This document shows, one piece after another, positions 1 to 12,017 of a stretch of DNA of 64,000 bases (positions are counted from its first letter, which is position 1; each line of letters begins with the position of its first letter). A program made the position numbers and the translations under genes. The notes under the pieces were generated by a model that saw only the letters and a program-made list of their open reading frames with translations, did not search any database and had not been told where the DNA came from. Origin of the DNA: Anarhynchus alexandrinus (lineage: Eukaryota; Chordata; Aves; Charadriiformes; Charadriidae); the NCBI GenBank assembly GCA_008711295.1, contig VUYV01000003.1:11417881-11481880 (forward strand), read 5' to 3'.

Positions 1-308
1 AGTCCTACATTCTGAAAGAGGTGTAAATGTATTTATTTAAATCACGTATGCATTTGATTTACAAGGCCACCCATTATTTGGTCTCAGGCAACAGTCAAGC
101 TATGAGTTAATACGAATAATTCCACTGGAACCTGAAAAGCTTTCAGCCCACACCAGTTTTAGGCAGTTGGAATGTGGTCCAGAGGCTGTATCTAAGTCAT
201 ACCACCACTTTTACACTGTTTCAGTGTATTTATGCTAAGTCCTACAACTGTAATTAGCATACAGACTGCTTGTTACATTTCAGCATCACTAGAAGATGAT
301 CTAATCAC

Positions 309-382
309 CAGTAGAATCATCAAAAGAAAATTCATCAGTAGTAGTATGAGTGGAAAGGTGCTTCTCTTTATTGAAATCCATC
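309..382 (-). CDS. FAM217A: FAM217A-like exon D (74 bp, tentative)
   Basis: It lies between the acceptor aattaacag and a weak donor, CTACTG|gtgatt. After one base that would complete the phase-2 codon of exon C, 24 codons read MDFNKEKHLSTHTTT then DEFSFDDST. This acidic, Ser/Thr-rich stretch resembles the part of FAM217A that precedes its conserved C-terminal region. The short length and weak donor make this the least secure exon. Confidence 0.35.
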
Positions 383-3300
383 CTGTTAATTATGAACAAT
401 CCAACTCACCAAGATGATCTTAAAACTTGGTGTTAGACACATATTTTATAATAGAGTGCTTACTCCTGACATCATACAACTCATTCATCAACACAATAGG
501 CAAAAGCAACACCAGATTAAATTCCTGTCAGATCCCAGGCTATGCCCTCTCCCTTTGATGACCTGACGGCTACTGCTTAGTAGAGTGTTTCGGCCAATTC
601 TACAACTCTACAATTGTGATTTAATCTAGATCACATTTCCTGGAATTGTTTACAGCAGCTGCATAGCAGAACAGCACAAACTTTAAATTACACTCACTGC
701 TGTTCGCTTGCACAGCAGGCCAGTCACACTAATAAGGGAAATTAAATCAGTTTGATATTGTTTGTCCTTGACAAATACAGACTGTGTTTTCTCCTGGTTT
801 ATTACTGCAGAATAGGGAGGAGATTTCCAAGAAACTCTCTCCACTGACTTTATGTACTTGACTGTACCTTCTGCTTCTTCTCCTTGTACAATAGTAGATC
901 TTGATAAAAAAAAACCTTAGCATTCTGTCCTTGTATCACAAGAGAAACGTAAAGTCGCATATATTTGGAAGATCAGGGCTAATGGAACAATGTGATTAGA
1001 AGTTAGCTTCTGCCCTTTTGTTGCTCAAGTGTGTTTTTTTTTAAAGTTTTTAAATGTTACTCAAATCTAATCACTTTAAATGTCAAAAGGAAATAGAACA
1101 ATATTCAGCAGTGCTGTGAGACAGCAAAAATATCCCTTCAATCAATGCAAATTGTAATAACTTACAAATTGTTTCATTATCTTCTTTTAGGTATGTTGTT
1201 ACATACTCCACAGAATTTCTATAAGTACTTAATTTCTAATCTTTTTTTATCTATGCAAATCTTTTCTAGATTTTAAAATTAACCTTCATATCAATGGATA
1301 AAGAATTGCTTATTTCATATCTGTAAGATTAGCTATGCTACTTTTATATAAAATGCCCAGTAAAAAATACATTTGCAATAGATATTTTACTGGCTGAAAA
1401 ATATGAAACCCTACACATCACAAAAGGTTAATTAAGATGAACATATACTATCATGAGGGATACAACTGGAGATACCATCAGTTTATTTGCATATATGTTT
1501 GGGGAAAACAAGGTGAGTTATTCAAAGTTCAGGTTGAAGTTTTCAATCTGCATAAACATTTCCTGTACACTAGAACATGTGGTACATAAGAAACATTGTT
1601 TGTAACTGAAAGTACTGACATGGTTCTTACAGTTGTAGGGTCTTAATTAATTGGAAAAGAAAGCCCAGTACCAATAAACCAAAAACAGACAAACAAAAAT
1701 CTCCCCCTCTGCTGTACACTACTCCTTTAATAATGAAAACCAGCATCAGGCAGAGCATACAGACAATCTACTGAAGAAATTACACTAATAATGGAGTTTT
1801 AGTGAATTGTATACTTAGATATCTACAGGCATCCTCAGGGTGTAACTATGGTACAAAATAATATGCTCTAGAAGACACTAAAGGCGTTTACTTGAACGTA
1901 CTGTTTGTAAGCTCCTCAGTGCCCTTCCCTAACTTCAATGAAAACGAATTTACATCAATTAATGAAAGTCCTTTGAGCGCTCCAATTAGAAAATACATAA
2001 GCTGATAATTACCTGTTGATATTTAATTCCACAGAGTGGTAACATGTCTTTGCATGCATTGCTCTCACCTGTTCAGCCTGGCTGGATGCCTATGATATTA
2101 ACTACTCAATTTCATTTCATATAATTATTAAAGCATTTTTTTACCTTCTCACAGCAATTTTGCCTTCATTATGTGTCTTCTTCCAGGCATGAAACATTCC
2201 TTCTTTGCTGATATTTTGAGTTAACTGAAGTAAGGAAAACAGTTTTGTTTATATGTCAAAAACTTGTTTCAGAATGATCATAAAGAATACAAAATAAAAC
2301 AAGATACCTAATTTATTTGGCCGATGAAGTCCACCTGTGTTGCACTACACTTATTTTCAGATGACCTCAAATCTAGCAATAGGTCTGCAAGAGCCCTGTA
2401 AAAGAACAAACCATTTTGGGATACAGTGCATGTGAAAACACTTCTCAGAAATTATTGCTTTTTTTTTTTCTTCAACCTTTTACTAGAAAGTTTTAACCTG
2501 TTACAAGCACGTATCTGTTAGTTTCAGTGAGTTGAACTTGGCTTTTAACAACATGCCTCAAATTTTGTGTCTGCATTAGAACAAGATGGGGATTTTAGGC
2601 AGGGAGAAATAACTCCTATAAAACTACCTACCATAGCTGGAGAAAAGAGGTGGGCTTTTGAGGACACATGAAGAAAGAGTTACGTGCCAGAAAAATTTTC
2701 GACTTTTTACACTACACTAACCACACTCGCAAAGGATCTCTTCCTACAAACCTGGTTTTGTTTATATTCTTAGCACACTATGTCTCTAACGTAATATAGA
2801 TGCACGTAAACTTTGCACTCATGAAAAGCACTGGTTCACGAGGTTTGCAAGTCCCAGAAAAGAACGTCTCAGGCTGGAGTGCAGAGCTCAGGGCACCCCG
2901 GGACAGCAGGAGGATTCATGTAGGGACGAACACGGCGCTGCAATCTCTGTGCAGCAGTGCTGTGACCAACCATCCATATGCAGCTTGGCACTCCTTCACA
3001 TGACATTTCTCACCCGTATCCCCTTGCGGCAGACTAATAGCTATGAGGTTCTCATCAGCGTCCTACCAGCTCTCAACCTGACCTTTGGGTGGCGATGAGA
3101 GAAGGCCTGAGGAGAGTCTGGATGTTTTCTGTCAGAAGAAGGGAAAAAACCCACAACCCTTTGATTCAGAGAGTAGCTACTGCCTAACAAGCTACTATTG
3201 AATTTTCAGCTGTACAGATTTATATTTTAATCCCAAAGGTTCAGACAATATGACAACAGCACCTTTTTGCTCCAGCCCTCTGCAAACCCTGGACTGATTG

Positions 3301-6300
3301 CCTTGCAAAGCTCTGCAGCCTTTGTTGCCGGTTCTGTTCATCGTCGTCTTGTGCTGCGTAACCTTCTCGGTGAGAAGCTGCTGAACTGCTGCCACAGGTG
3401 TGCTCCACTGCAACTAATTAATTAAAGCAGTATCATGTTAAACACTCTATACAAACTGCTTTCAACTGTACGCATCTTGATTGGGGAATTTGATATTGAT
3501 ATTGAATGGGGAAGTGGTTAATAAGTCACAAAAGAATTTGGTTTTGGTGTTTTTTCCCCAGGTTTTAGATGTTGCATTCTCAACCTGTTCCACCTACTTA
3601 GGACTAAAATGTGTTGATATTACATTTCATTTGTTACAGACAATATGGAGTGTGTTTTAAAGTTTGCTTGGTTGCAAATCAAAAAGGAAAATTAATCCTC
3701 CAAGAAAATTTTGTGAATGAAAATATTTTCTTTAGTTACTACAAAAAGATTATGTAATAAGCACAATTGTCTGTCCTTAAGTATCTAAGAAAGGTTATAG
3801 ATGGAGGAAACCTTTCAAGAATGGCAATGGTTTAGAGTTTTTCATCATAAATTCTTGTTTGTTTGAAAAACTTAAAAGTCCTTGTTTAGATATGAGATCT
3901 ACTACATTACCTTCATGGATGTGTTCACATTCAGCTGGAACAAGGGAGAGACACTTTAACACAGCAGAGTTATTACTGGATATTTACAACTGAACAGTAA
4001 ATTCAATGTTAGAAACATAAAAGCCAGCATCACGATGCAGCCTGAAAATACTGAATCATTTATGATAAAAATAAGGAGTACATCACTGCTTCACAATGCC
4101 CTTATATGCAGAGTTTTGTGTTTTATACAGCATTTGGATTTCTAATTTCTGCTCTCAAATCTGCTTTTAGTCAATCAGGTGTTGTATTAGCACTAACTAT
4201 AATGAATACAATCAATTAATGTTGCAGGTCTTATACCCAGTGTAAGCTTAGAACACCTTATTTTCTGAAACTAGGTGCAGTTATCTTGCCATTGGTATTT
4301 CTGTGTGATCTATTTGATTATTTACCTACACAAACCTGGAGGGAGATTATTAAGCATGTGTATAATTGTGCCAAGTGTGACCTGAATCCTACTGTACGTT
4401 GCACTCCTGTGTTAGCAAGATGTACGCCACGCAACAGTGATACCTTGAAGGGAATATAAGGAACATTCAGGAACAGTTGATGTAATCCTCAGAATCCAAT
4501 TACAATAAACATCCTTAATAAGTGAATGTATTTCAGAAGAAATTATCTAAAGTTGCTAATTTGTTGTATGGAGTAAACAGAAATTATTTGAAGACATTCA
4601 TTGAACTTGTTTTGTTGTTCTTAATACCAGACACCTATAAAACGTATACAAATTACTAAAGATGCTGCTCATCAGAAACAAATGTTTTGTAAACAAAAAC
4701 ATTATGAAGTGAACTTCGTAAGTGACAATGACTTAACTTTTCAAAAAGTTAACTAAAACCACCCAGGAGTTCCATTCCCGAGAATCAATGTTGATTTATT
4801 CTCATTACTCATAGAGGGTCAGAACAGGAAAAAAATATTTCAACAGACCTAATTCATTACAAACCCAGTAATGGTTCATCTCCCATTGCTGTAAGTGGTA
4901 TGCTGGCACCTACTGATCAAGGAAACCCTGTTTCTGCTGTTTCATCCATCAACAGATTATCAATGGCTGCATTTTTCCTTGAGGAAAGCAAACACATCAC
5001 ACACATGCAAAATACACTTGATGACATAGTCCATGCACTGCTAAACCTACTAATCGTTATGCTGATTAAAAGCTTTCAAAAGACTGAACCACTGCTTATC
5101 CCTGGCTATGCCAACAATGGCCACGACTATGCCACCACCACAGTGCCATAAAAACCCCAGAGAAAGCATCTCAGGCTCACATGAGTAGCATGAAAAAAAA
5201 AAAAAAANTGGGGCCGCATCCCCTCTCTGGGCACTGGAAGAGCCCTACTGTGCCTTGGCTGTTTCCCACCTGCCGGAAGCATGGCCTCCCTGGCCCTTTT
5301 CCATGTTATTTCGTGTTAACAGGAAGTTATTTTGGCTTCCTTCTTATTCCTGTCAGCTGGGTGGAAGGTTGGTCTCAGGTCTCCCTGACAGATTTACCCT
5401 CCCCTTCTCCCCTGTACTCCTCTACCGTTTCACTCTCCCCACGTTTCTGCTGTCCCTGCTTCTGCCATCCTGTGTGCGACGGCAGACTTGTTTTTGCCGG
5501 TAATCCTGTGTGGCAGCATCCACCCTTGCAGAGGGTTAAGGAGGACCCTAAATACATTTAATACTTCCTTAGCATCAAACGTAACTGCTGTAGCATACCT
5601 GAGTGATGCACATCCACACTTCTCGTTTGCTTTTTCTCCAAGCCCATTCGTCTTTTTTCTTTCTCAGTAGTCAAAGCCCAAGGGCCAGGTACCACGTTGG
5701 CGGCAAAGTCTGGATTTTAAGACCTGCTTACCACACGAGGCAGCAGTGCCACTGCCAAGCAGCCATCCTACACGTCCGCGCTGCCCCGGTGCAGGAGACT
5801 TTCCATGCTTCGGCTCCGGTGGCACCCGAAACCATCCATTTCTGGTGGCTCACTGCTCTGCTCCAGCAGCTCCCACCATCCCCATGCTGCGCCCAGACGA
5901 GAAACAGGCATCCGCTTCAACCTCTGCTGCACCTACACCACCTGCCCTCTGCGTTGCCTGTAGGTAGCCGCTGCACCCCTGCTTCAGTGTACGTACCTGC
6001 CTACGTGCACGGTCCCAGGACATTTTGAGCTCCTCACTGCCAATGCTCTTGAGATAGGAGTATAGAGTACTGAAATTAAAGCTTTTTTTTTTTTTTAAAA
6101 AACAATCAGCTCCTTGTCACCAAGGGGCTTTTTTTGACAAGCAACTGCTGCTTCTCCACAATTTCCTTTCGCTGGCATGAGCTAAACGCATACCCACTTC
6201 CAGCAGCATGACCCTGTCCTCTGCAGTGCCTGGTACACTCTCCACCCAAAGGCACCCACAAACTGTGGAGAAATTTTCNNNNNNNNNNNNNNNNNNNNNN

Positions 6301-9300
6301 NNNNNNNNNNNNNNNNNNNNNNNNNNNNNNNNNNNNNNNNNNNNNNNNNNNNNNNNNNNNNNNNNNNNNNNNNNNNNNNNNNNNNNNNNNNNNNNNNNNN
6401 NNNNNNNNNNNNNNNNNNNNNNNNNNNNNNNNNNNNNNNNNNNNNNNNNNNNNNNNNNNNNNNNNNNNNNNNNNNNNNNNNNNNNNNNNNNNNNNNNNNN
6501 NNNNNNNNNNNNNNNNNNNNNNNNNNNNNNNNNNNNNNNNNNNNNNNNNNNNNNNNNNNNNNNNNNNNNNNNNNNNNNNNNNNNNNNNNNNNNNNNNNNN
6601 NNNNNNNNNNNNNNNNNNNNNNNNNNNNNNNNNNNNNNNNNNNNNNNNNNNNNNNNNNNNNNNNNNNNNNNNNNNNNNNNNNNNNNNNNNNNNNNNNNNN
6701 NNNNNNNNNNNNNNNNNNNNNNNNNNNNNNNNNNNNNNNNNNNNNNNNNNNNNNNNNNNNNNNNNNNNNNNNNNNNNNNNNNNNNNNNNNNNNNNNNNNN
6801 NNNNNNNNNNNNNNNNNNNNNNNNNNNNNNNNNNNNNNNNNNNNNNNNNNNNNNNNNNNNNNNNNNNNNNNNNNNNNNNNNNNNNNNNNNNNNNNNNNNN
6901 NNNNNNNNNNNNNNNNNNNNNNNNNNNNNNNNNNNNNNNNNNNNNNNNNNNNGAACAAGATGGGGATTTTAGGCAGGGAGAAATAACTCCTATAAAACTA
7001 CCTACCATAGCTGGAGAAAAGAGGTGGGCTTTTGAGGACACATGAAGAAAGAGTTACGTGCCAGAAAAATTTTCGACTTTTTACACTACACTAACCACTC
7101 TCGCAAAGGATCTCTTCCTACAAACCTGGTTTTGTTTATATTCTTAGCACACTATGTCTCTAACGTAATATAGATGCACGTAAACTTTGCACTCATGAAA
7201 AGCACTGGTTCATGAGGTTTGCAAGTCCCAGAAAAGAACGTCTCAGGCTGGAGTGCAGAGCTCAGGGCACCCCGGGACAGCAGGAGGATTCATGTAGGGA
7301 CGAACACGGCGCTGCAATCTCTGTGCAGCAGTGCTGTGACCAACCATCCATATGCAGCTTGGCACTCCTTCACATGACATTTCTCACCCGTATCCCCTTG
7401 CGGCAGACTAATAGCTATGAGGTTCTCCTCAGCGTCCTACCAGCTCTCAACCTGACCTTTGGGTGGCGATGAGAGAAGGCCTGAGGAGAGTCTGGATGTT
7501 TTCTGTCAGAAGAAGGGAAAAAACCCACAACCCTTTGATTCAGAGAGTAGCTACTGCCTAACAAGCTACTATTGAATTTTCAGCTGTACAGATTTATATT
7601 TTAATCCCAAAGGTTCAGACAATATGACAACAGCACCTTTTTGCTCCAGCCCTCTGCAAACCCTGGACTGATTGCCTTGCAAAGCTCTGCAGCCTTTGTT
7701 GCCGGTTCTGTTCATCGTCGTCTTGTGCTGCGTAACCTTCTCGGTGAGAAGCTGCTGAACTGCTGCCACAGGTGTGCTCCACTGCAACTAATTAATTAAA
7801 GCAGTATCATGTTAAACACTCTATACAAACTGCTTTCAACTGTACGCATCTTGATTGGGGAATTTGATATTGATATTGAATGGGGAAGTGGTTAATAAGT
7901 CACAAAAGAATTTGGTTTTGGTGTTTTTTCCCCAGGTTTTAGATGTTGCATTCTCAACCTGTTCCACCTACTTAGGACTAAAATGTGTTGATATTACATT
8001 TCATTTGTTACAGACAATATGGAGTGTGTTTTAAAGTTTGCTTGGTTGCAAATCAAAAAGGAAAATTAATCCTCCAAGAAAATTTTGTGAATGAAAATAT
8101 TTTCTTTAGTTACTACAAAAAGATTATGTAATGAGCACAATTGTCTGTCCTTAAGTATCTAAGAAAGGTTATAGATGGAGGAAACCTTTCAAGAATGGCA
8201 ATGGTTTAGAGTTTTTCATCATAAATTCTTGTTTGTTTGAAAAACTTAAAAGTCCTTGTTTAGATATGAGATCTACTACATTACCTTCATGGATGTGTTC
8301 ACATTCAGCTGGAACAAGGGAGAGACACTTTAACACAGCAGAGTTATTACTGGATATTTACAACTGAACAGTAAATTCAATGTTAGAAACATAAAAGCCA
8401 GCATCACGATGCAGCCTGAAAATACTGAATCATTTATGATAAAAATAAGGAGTACATCACTGCTTCACAATGCCCTTATATGCAGAGTTTTGTGTTTTAT
8501 ACAGCATTTGGATTTCTAATTTCTGCTCTCAAATCTGCTTTTAGTCAATCAGGTGTTGTATTAGCACTAACTATAATGAATACAATCAATTAATGTTGCA
8601 GGTCTTATACCCAGTGTAAGCTTAGAACACCTTATTTTCTGAAACTAGGTGCAGTTATCTTGCCATTGGTATTTCTGTGTGATCTATTTGATTATTTACC
8701 TACACAAACCTGGAGGGAGATTATTAAGCATGTGTATAATTGTGCCAAGTGTGACCTGAATCCTACTGTACGTTGCACTCCTGTGTTAGCAAGATGTACG
8801 CCACGCAACAGTGATACCTTGAAGGGAATATAAGGAACATTCAGGAACAGTTGATGTAATCCTCAGAATCCAATTACAATAAACATCCTTAATAAGTGAA
8901 TGTATTTCAGAAGAAATTATCTAAAGTTGCTAATTTGTTGTATGGAGTAAACAGAAATTATTTGAAGACATTCATTGAACTTGTTTTGTTGTTCTTAATA
9001 CCAGACACCTATAAAACGTATACAAATTACTAAAGATGCTGCTCATCAGAAACAAATGTTTTGTAAACAAAAACATTATGAAGTGAACTTCGTAAGTGAC
9101 AATGACTTAACTTTTCAAAAAGTTAACTAAAACCACCCAGGAGTTCCATTCCCGAGAATCAATGTTGATTTATTCTCATTACTCATAGAGGGTCAGAACA
9201 GGAAAAAAATATTTCAACAGACCTAATTCATTACAAACCCAGTAATGGTTCATCTCCCATTGCTGTAAGTGGTATGCTGGCACCTACTGATCAAGGAAAC

Positions 9301-11643
9301 CCTGTTTCTGCTGTTTCATCCATCAACAGATTATCAATGGCTGCATTTTTCCTTGAGGAAAGCAAACACATCACACACATGCAAAATACACTTGATGACA
9401 TAGTCCATGCACTGCTAAACCTACTAATCGTTATGCTGATTAAAAGCTTTCAAAAGACTGAACCACTGCTTATCCCTGGCTATGCCAACAATGGCCACGA
9501 CTATGCCACCACCACAGTGCCATAAAAACCCCAGAGAAAGCATCTCAGGCTCACATGAGTAGCATGAAAAAAAAAAAAAAAGCAGAATATGAGCCACTAA
9601 AGCCTTGGCAAGACAAAGCCATGTTTCACTCTCTGCTCCCAAAGGCGCATCCCCCGTGCTGCCCCAAGACCAGGGGCTGCCCTGAGCCTGGGCCACAGCT
9701 CTTGGCCTCCTCCTCGCCCTGCACAACTGCTGCCATTTTGCAGCCAGCACTGAGCCTCACACCTTAGGGTGCCCTGGCAATGCGTGCCCGGAGCCAGTGT
9801 GCCCCTACTGGGCAACCTGCTGCCTCAGTGTGGCTCCTTGTCAGCAGCCCAATGGCTGCCCCGTCCACAGCGGGATGCACTGGGTGGCATGGTGGAGGCT
9901 GTTCCCTCATGGGGTTGGGGCAACATGGTGGTCCTGAGCCTGCCCGCAGCACTCGCCTCCCACCTGGGTTTCTCCCTCGGCTTCTTCTCTCATTGCCTCT
10001 CCTGCCACCACCCTCTGGGCCTCAGCCACCCCTCAGTCCCACCACTGCACTGGCCCTTCGGTGTTGCCTGTGCATGTGGCCCCACAGAGACGTCCCTCCT
10101 TCCTCCCACCGCCATGCCTTGGGGCCTGGGGCCGCATCCCCTCTCTGGGCACTGGAAGAGCCCTACTGTGCCTTGGCTGTTTCCCACCTGCCGGAAGCAT
10201 GGCCTCCCTGGCCCTTTTCCATGTTATTTCGTGTTAACAGGAAGTTATTTTGGCTTCCTTCTTATTCCTGTCAGCTGGGTGGAAGGTTGGTCTCAGGTCT
10301 CCCTGACAGATTTACCCTCCCCTTCTCCCCTGTACTCCTCTACCGCTTCACTCTCCCCACGTTTCTGCTGTCCCTGCTTCTGCCATCCTGTGTGCGACGG
10401 CAGACTTGTTTTTGCCGGTAATCCTGTGTGGCAGCATCCACCCTTGCAGAGGGTTAAGGAGGACCCTAAATACATTTAATACTTCCTTAGCATCAAACGT
10501 AACTGCTGTAGCATACCTGAGTGATGCACATCCACACTTCTCGTTTGCTTTTTCTCCAAGCCCATTCGTCTTTTTTCTTTCTCAGTAGTCAAAGCCCAAG
10601 GGCCAGGTACCACGTTAAGTCTGGATTTTAAGACCGGTTTACCACAGGAGGCAGCAGTGCCACTGGCGAGCAGCCATCCTACACGTCCACGCTGCCCCGG
10701 TGCAGGAGACTTTCCATGCTTCGGCTCCGGTGGCACCCGAAACCATCCATTTCTGGTGGCTCACTGCTCTGCTCCAGCAGCTCCCACCATCCCCATGCTG
10801 CGCCCAGACGAGAAACAGGCATCCGCTTCAACCTCTGCTGCACCTACACCACCTGCCCTCTGCGTTGCCTGTAGGTAGCCGCTGCACCCCTGCTTCAGTG
10901 TACGTACCTGCCTACGTGCACGGTCCCAGGACATTTTGAGCTCCTCACTGCCAATGCTCTTGAGATAGGAGTATAGAGTACTGAAATTAAAGCTTTTTTT
11001 TTTTTTTAAAAAACAATCAGCTCCTTGTCACCAAGAGGCTTTTCTTGACAAGCAACTGCTGCTTCTCCACAATTTCCTTTCGCTGGCATGAGCTAAACGC
11101 ATACCCACTTCCAGCAGCATGACCCTGTCCTCTGCAGTGCCTGGTACACTCTCCACCCAAAGGCACCCACAAACTGTGGAGAAATTTTCCATTGAAAAAT
11201 AATTGTTTTGTTATTTTAACTCCAAAATGGCTACATGAAGAGGTCATACAATCTTTAATGGGACTTTTCACAGAAGCAGCAGTTGCAATTAATGGAAAAA
11301 TATATTGAAGACTAGAACCATAAAGCTCACAACAATCATCTTTTTGAATACTTTCTTGTAAGACTAACTTGAAGATTCTCACTTAACTATCATAGTAATA
11401 CACCTCCAGGAACCACTTTCCCTTTCACTACAGATGTTTAACAGAAGGAGTAAGAATCAGCACAACAGTACTTAAATAATTCCATTTATTTTTTCATTAA
11501 TACGGTATTTCCTTCCCCTCAGAGGAATGAAAGGAATCACTCATAAGATTTATTGAAGAGCTATCAAAATATGGTGCTATTGAATCTGTTGCTTCTTTTG
11601 GAAGACAATCTGCTTCGGTATTGTTCAGAAACATCACTGCTGC
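309..11643 (-). CDS. FAM217A: FAM217A-like gene, partial (four candidate coding exons; 3' end off the left edge)
   Basis: Four short exons on the minus strand (11643-11504, 2395-2335, 2224-2145, 382-309) are each open in one frame and flanked by AG/GT sites. The first three join in phase. Exon 1 ends ..EGKEIP and exon 2 continues ALADLLLDL; exon 3 reads LTQNISKEGMFHAW..NEG. From memory, human FAM217A has the series EIPVEQLMLEP, STQNSKQGIFQLW and NEG in the same order, and the gene neighbours ECI2 on the same strand. FAM217A is a poorly characterised, mainly testis-expressed protein without an established biochemical role. The large 3' coding part and probably one or more exons between 400 and 2140 were not found. 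The first intron (2396-11503) is inflated by a duplicated block. The 5' exon is unknown; a Met at residue 4 of the first listed exon could be the start. The identification rests on recalled sequence and on synteny. Confidence 0.6.
2145..2224 (-). CDS. FAM217A: FAM217A-like exon C (80 bp)
   Basis: The acceptor is acttcag and the donor AGAAG|gtaaaa. It holds 26 codons plus two bases: LTQNISKEGMFHAW, then KKTHNEGKIAVR. The pattern TQN, SK, G, F, W, NEG matches my recollection of human FAM217A and is the best single piece of evidence for the gene call. The exon ends in phase 2. Confidence 0.6.
2335..2395 (-). CDS. FAM217A: FAM217A-like exon B (61 bp)
   Basis: The acceptor is cttttacag. One base completes the previous codon, then 20 codons read ALADLLLDL..ENKCSATQ. 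The donor is ACACAG|gtggac, which keeps phase 0 into the next exon. A second GT further on (after 2308) is preceded by an in-frame TAG, so the upstream donor is the one that keeps the frame open. The other two frames are closed. Confidence 0.55.
2579..6278. repeat. Left copy of a 4.2-kb duplicated block (probable assembly duplicate)
   Basis: The block repeats at 6953-11189, offset 4374 bp up to base 5207 and 4918 bp from base 5209, falling to 4911 bp after a 7-bp length difference near 5700. Only scattered differences are visible, for example at about 2727, 2833, 3053 and 3751. The copy ends exactly where a run of N begins. At the single N (5208), after a poly-A run, 545 bp present in the right copy are missing. 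It lies inside the long FAM217A-like intron. I see no exon in it; the small ORFs in it occur in both copies simply because the sequence is duplicated. Confidence 0.93.
6279..6952. other. Assembly gap (674 N)
   Basis: An unbroken run of N. Its left edge is the end of the left duplicate and its right edge the start of the right duplicate. Confidence 0.99.
6953..11189. repeat. Right copy of the duplicated block, more complete
   Basis: It is nearly identical to 2579-6278 and includes the segment 9582-10126 that the left copy lacks. That segment is GC-rich, with ORFs on both strands but no recognisable protein. The copy runs without a break into unique sequence leading to the FAM217A-like exon A, so this copy is probably the reliable version. 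Confidence 0.93.
11504..11643 (-). CDS. FAM217A: FAM217A-like exon A (140 bp)
   Basis: It follows the acceptor ttattttgtag and ends at the donor gtatta. It is open for 46 codons plus two bases, beginning AAVMFLNNTEADC and ending SSEGKEI plus CC. The two spare bases are completed to Pro by the first base of the next exon. Read on without splicing, the frame stops one codon later. It starts only 219 bp beyond the ECI2 stop codon on the same strand. Confidence 0.55.
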
Positions 11644-11799
11644 CTACAAAATAATGAACCTTTTTTCCCCAACCCAAATATCCATAATGGATCCAAGGCA
11701 CATAACATTTCATTAATTTTATGAACCAGTTTTAACCCAGTACTGAGAACAGAAATATACCACATCAAAAGGTATAAGAATTATTACTTGAAGAGAAAG

Positions 11800-11805
11800 T
11801 TTATT
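11800..11805 (-). terminator. Candidate ECI2 polyadenylation signal
   Basis: AATAAA on the minus strand, 57 bases after the stop codon. It would give a very short 3' UTR and leave about 160 bp to the next gene's exon on the same strand. No transcript evidence is available. Confidence 0.4.
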
Positions 11806-11861
11806 AATGATAAGGGCAGACTAAGCTATTGCCAGAAGGTGAATTATTCTACTGGTGAAGA

Positions 11862-12017
11862 TTAGAGTTTTGATTTCCTCTGAAAGAAGCTGACAATAGC
11901 ATTTACACATTCATCAGATAACCACCTCTCCTTCAGGACTTCACACTCTTTACTGTTGACTTCATGGAGCTTCTCCTTTTCCACACTTCGTAACAGTTGC
12001 TTAGACACTGCCAAGGA
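11862..12017 (-). CDS. ECI2: ECI2 exon 10 (C-terminus with PTS1)
   Basis: Acceptor tttctcctccag, 51 codons then TAA. It encodes [20 protein letters not shown], then [17 protein letters not shown], and ends FFQRKSKL. The terminal SKL is the canonical peroxisomal import signal. Confidence 0.96.
   Translation of the reverse strand, partial: SLAVSKQLLRSVEKEKLHEVNSKECEVLKERWLSDECVNAIVSFFQRKSKL

Noticed and set aside
2030..2090. Possible extra FAM217A exon on the minus strand (frame reading NACKDMLPLCGIKYQQ)
   Set aside because: The acceptor has no pyrimidine tract, and the intron to exon C would be only about 60 bp. The similarity is too weak.
3195..3413. 72-codon minus ORF repeated at 7569-7787
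   Set aside because: Its exact repetition reflects the duplicated block, not conservation; no protein resemblance.
6106..7041. Three ORFs of over 250 codons (both strands) around 6.1-7.0 kb
   Set aside because: They consist almost entirely of translated N from the assembly gap.
9769..10479. 236-codon plus-strand ORF and overlapping 213-codon ORF
   Set aside because: GC-rich, Pro/Leu/Ser-rich reading in two plus frames and also on the minus strand, with no domain or splice context. Open by composition.
11017..11382. 121-codon minus-strand ORF just beyond ECI2
   Set aside because: It crosses the duplicate boundary at 11189 and a poly-A/T tract at 11000. It has no family resemblance and lies in the FAM217A-like intron.
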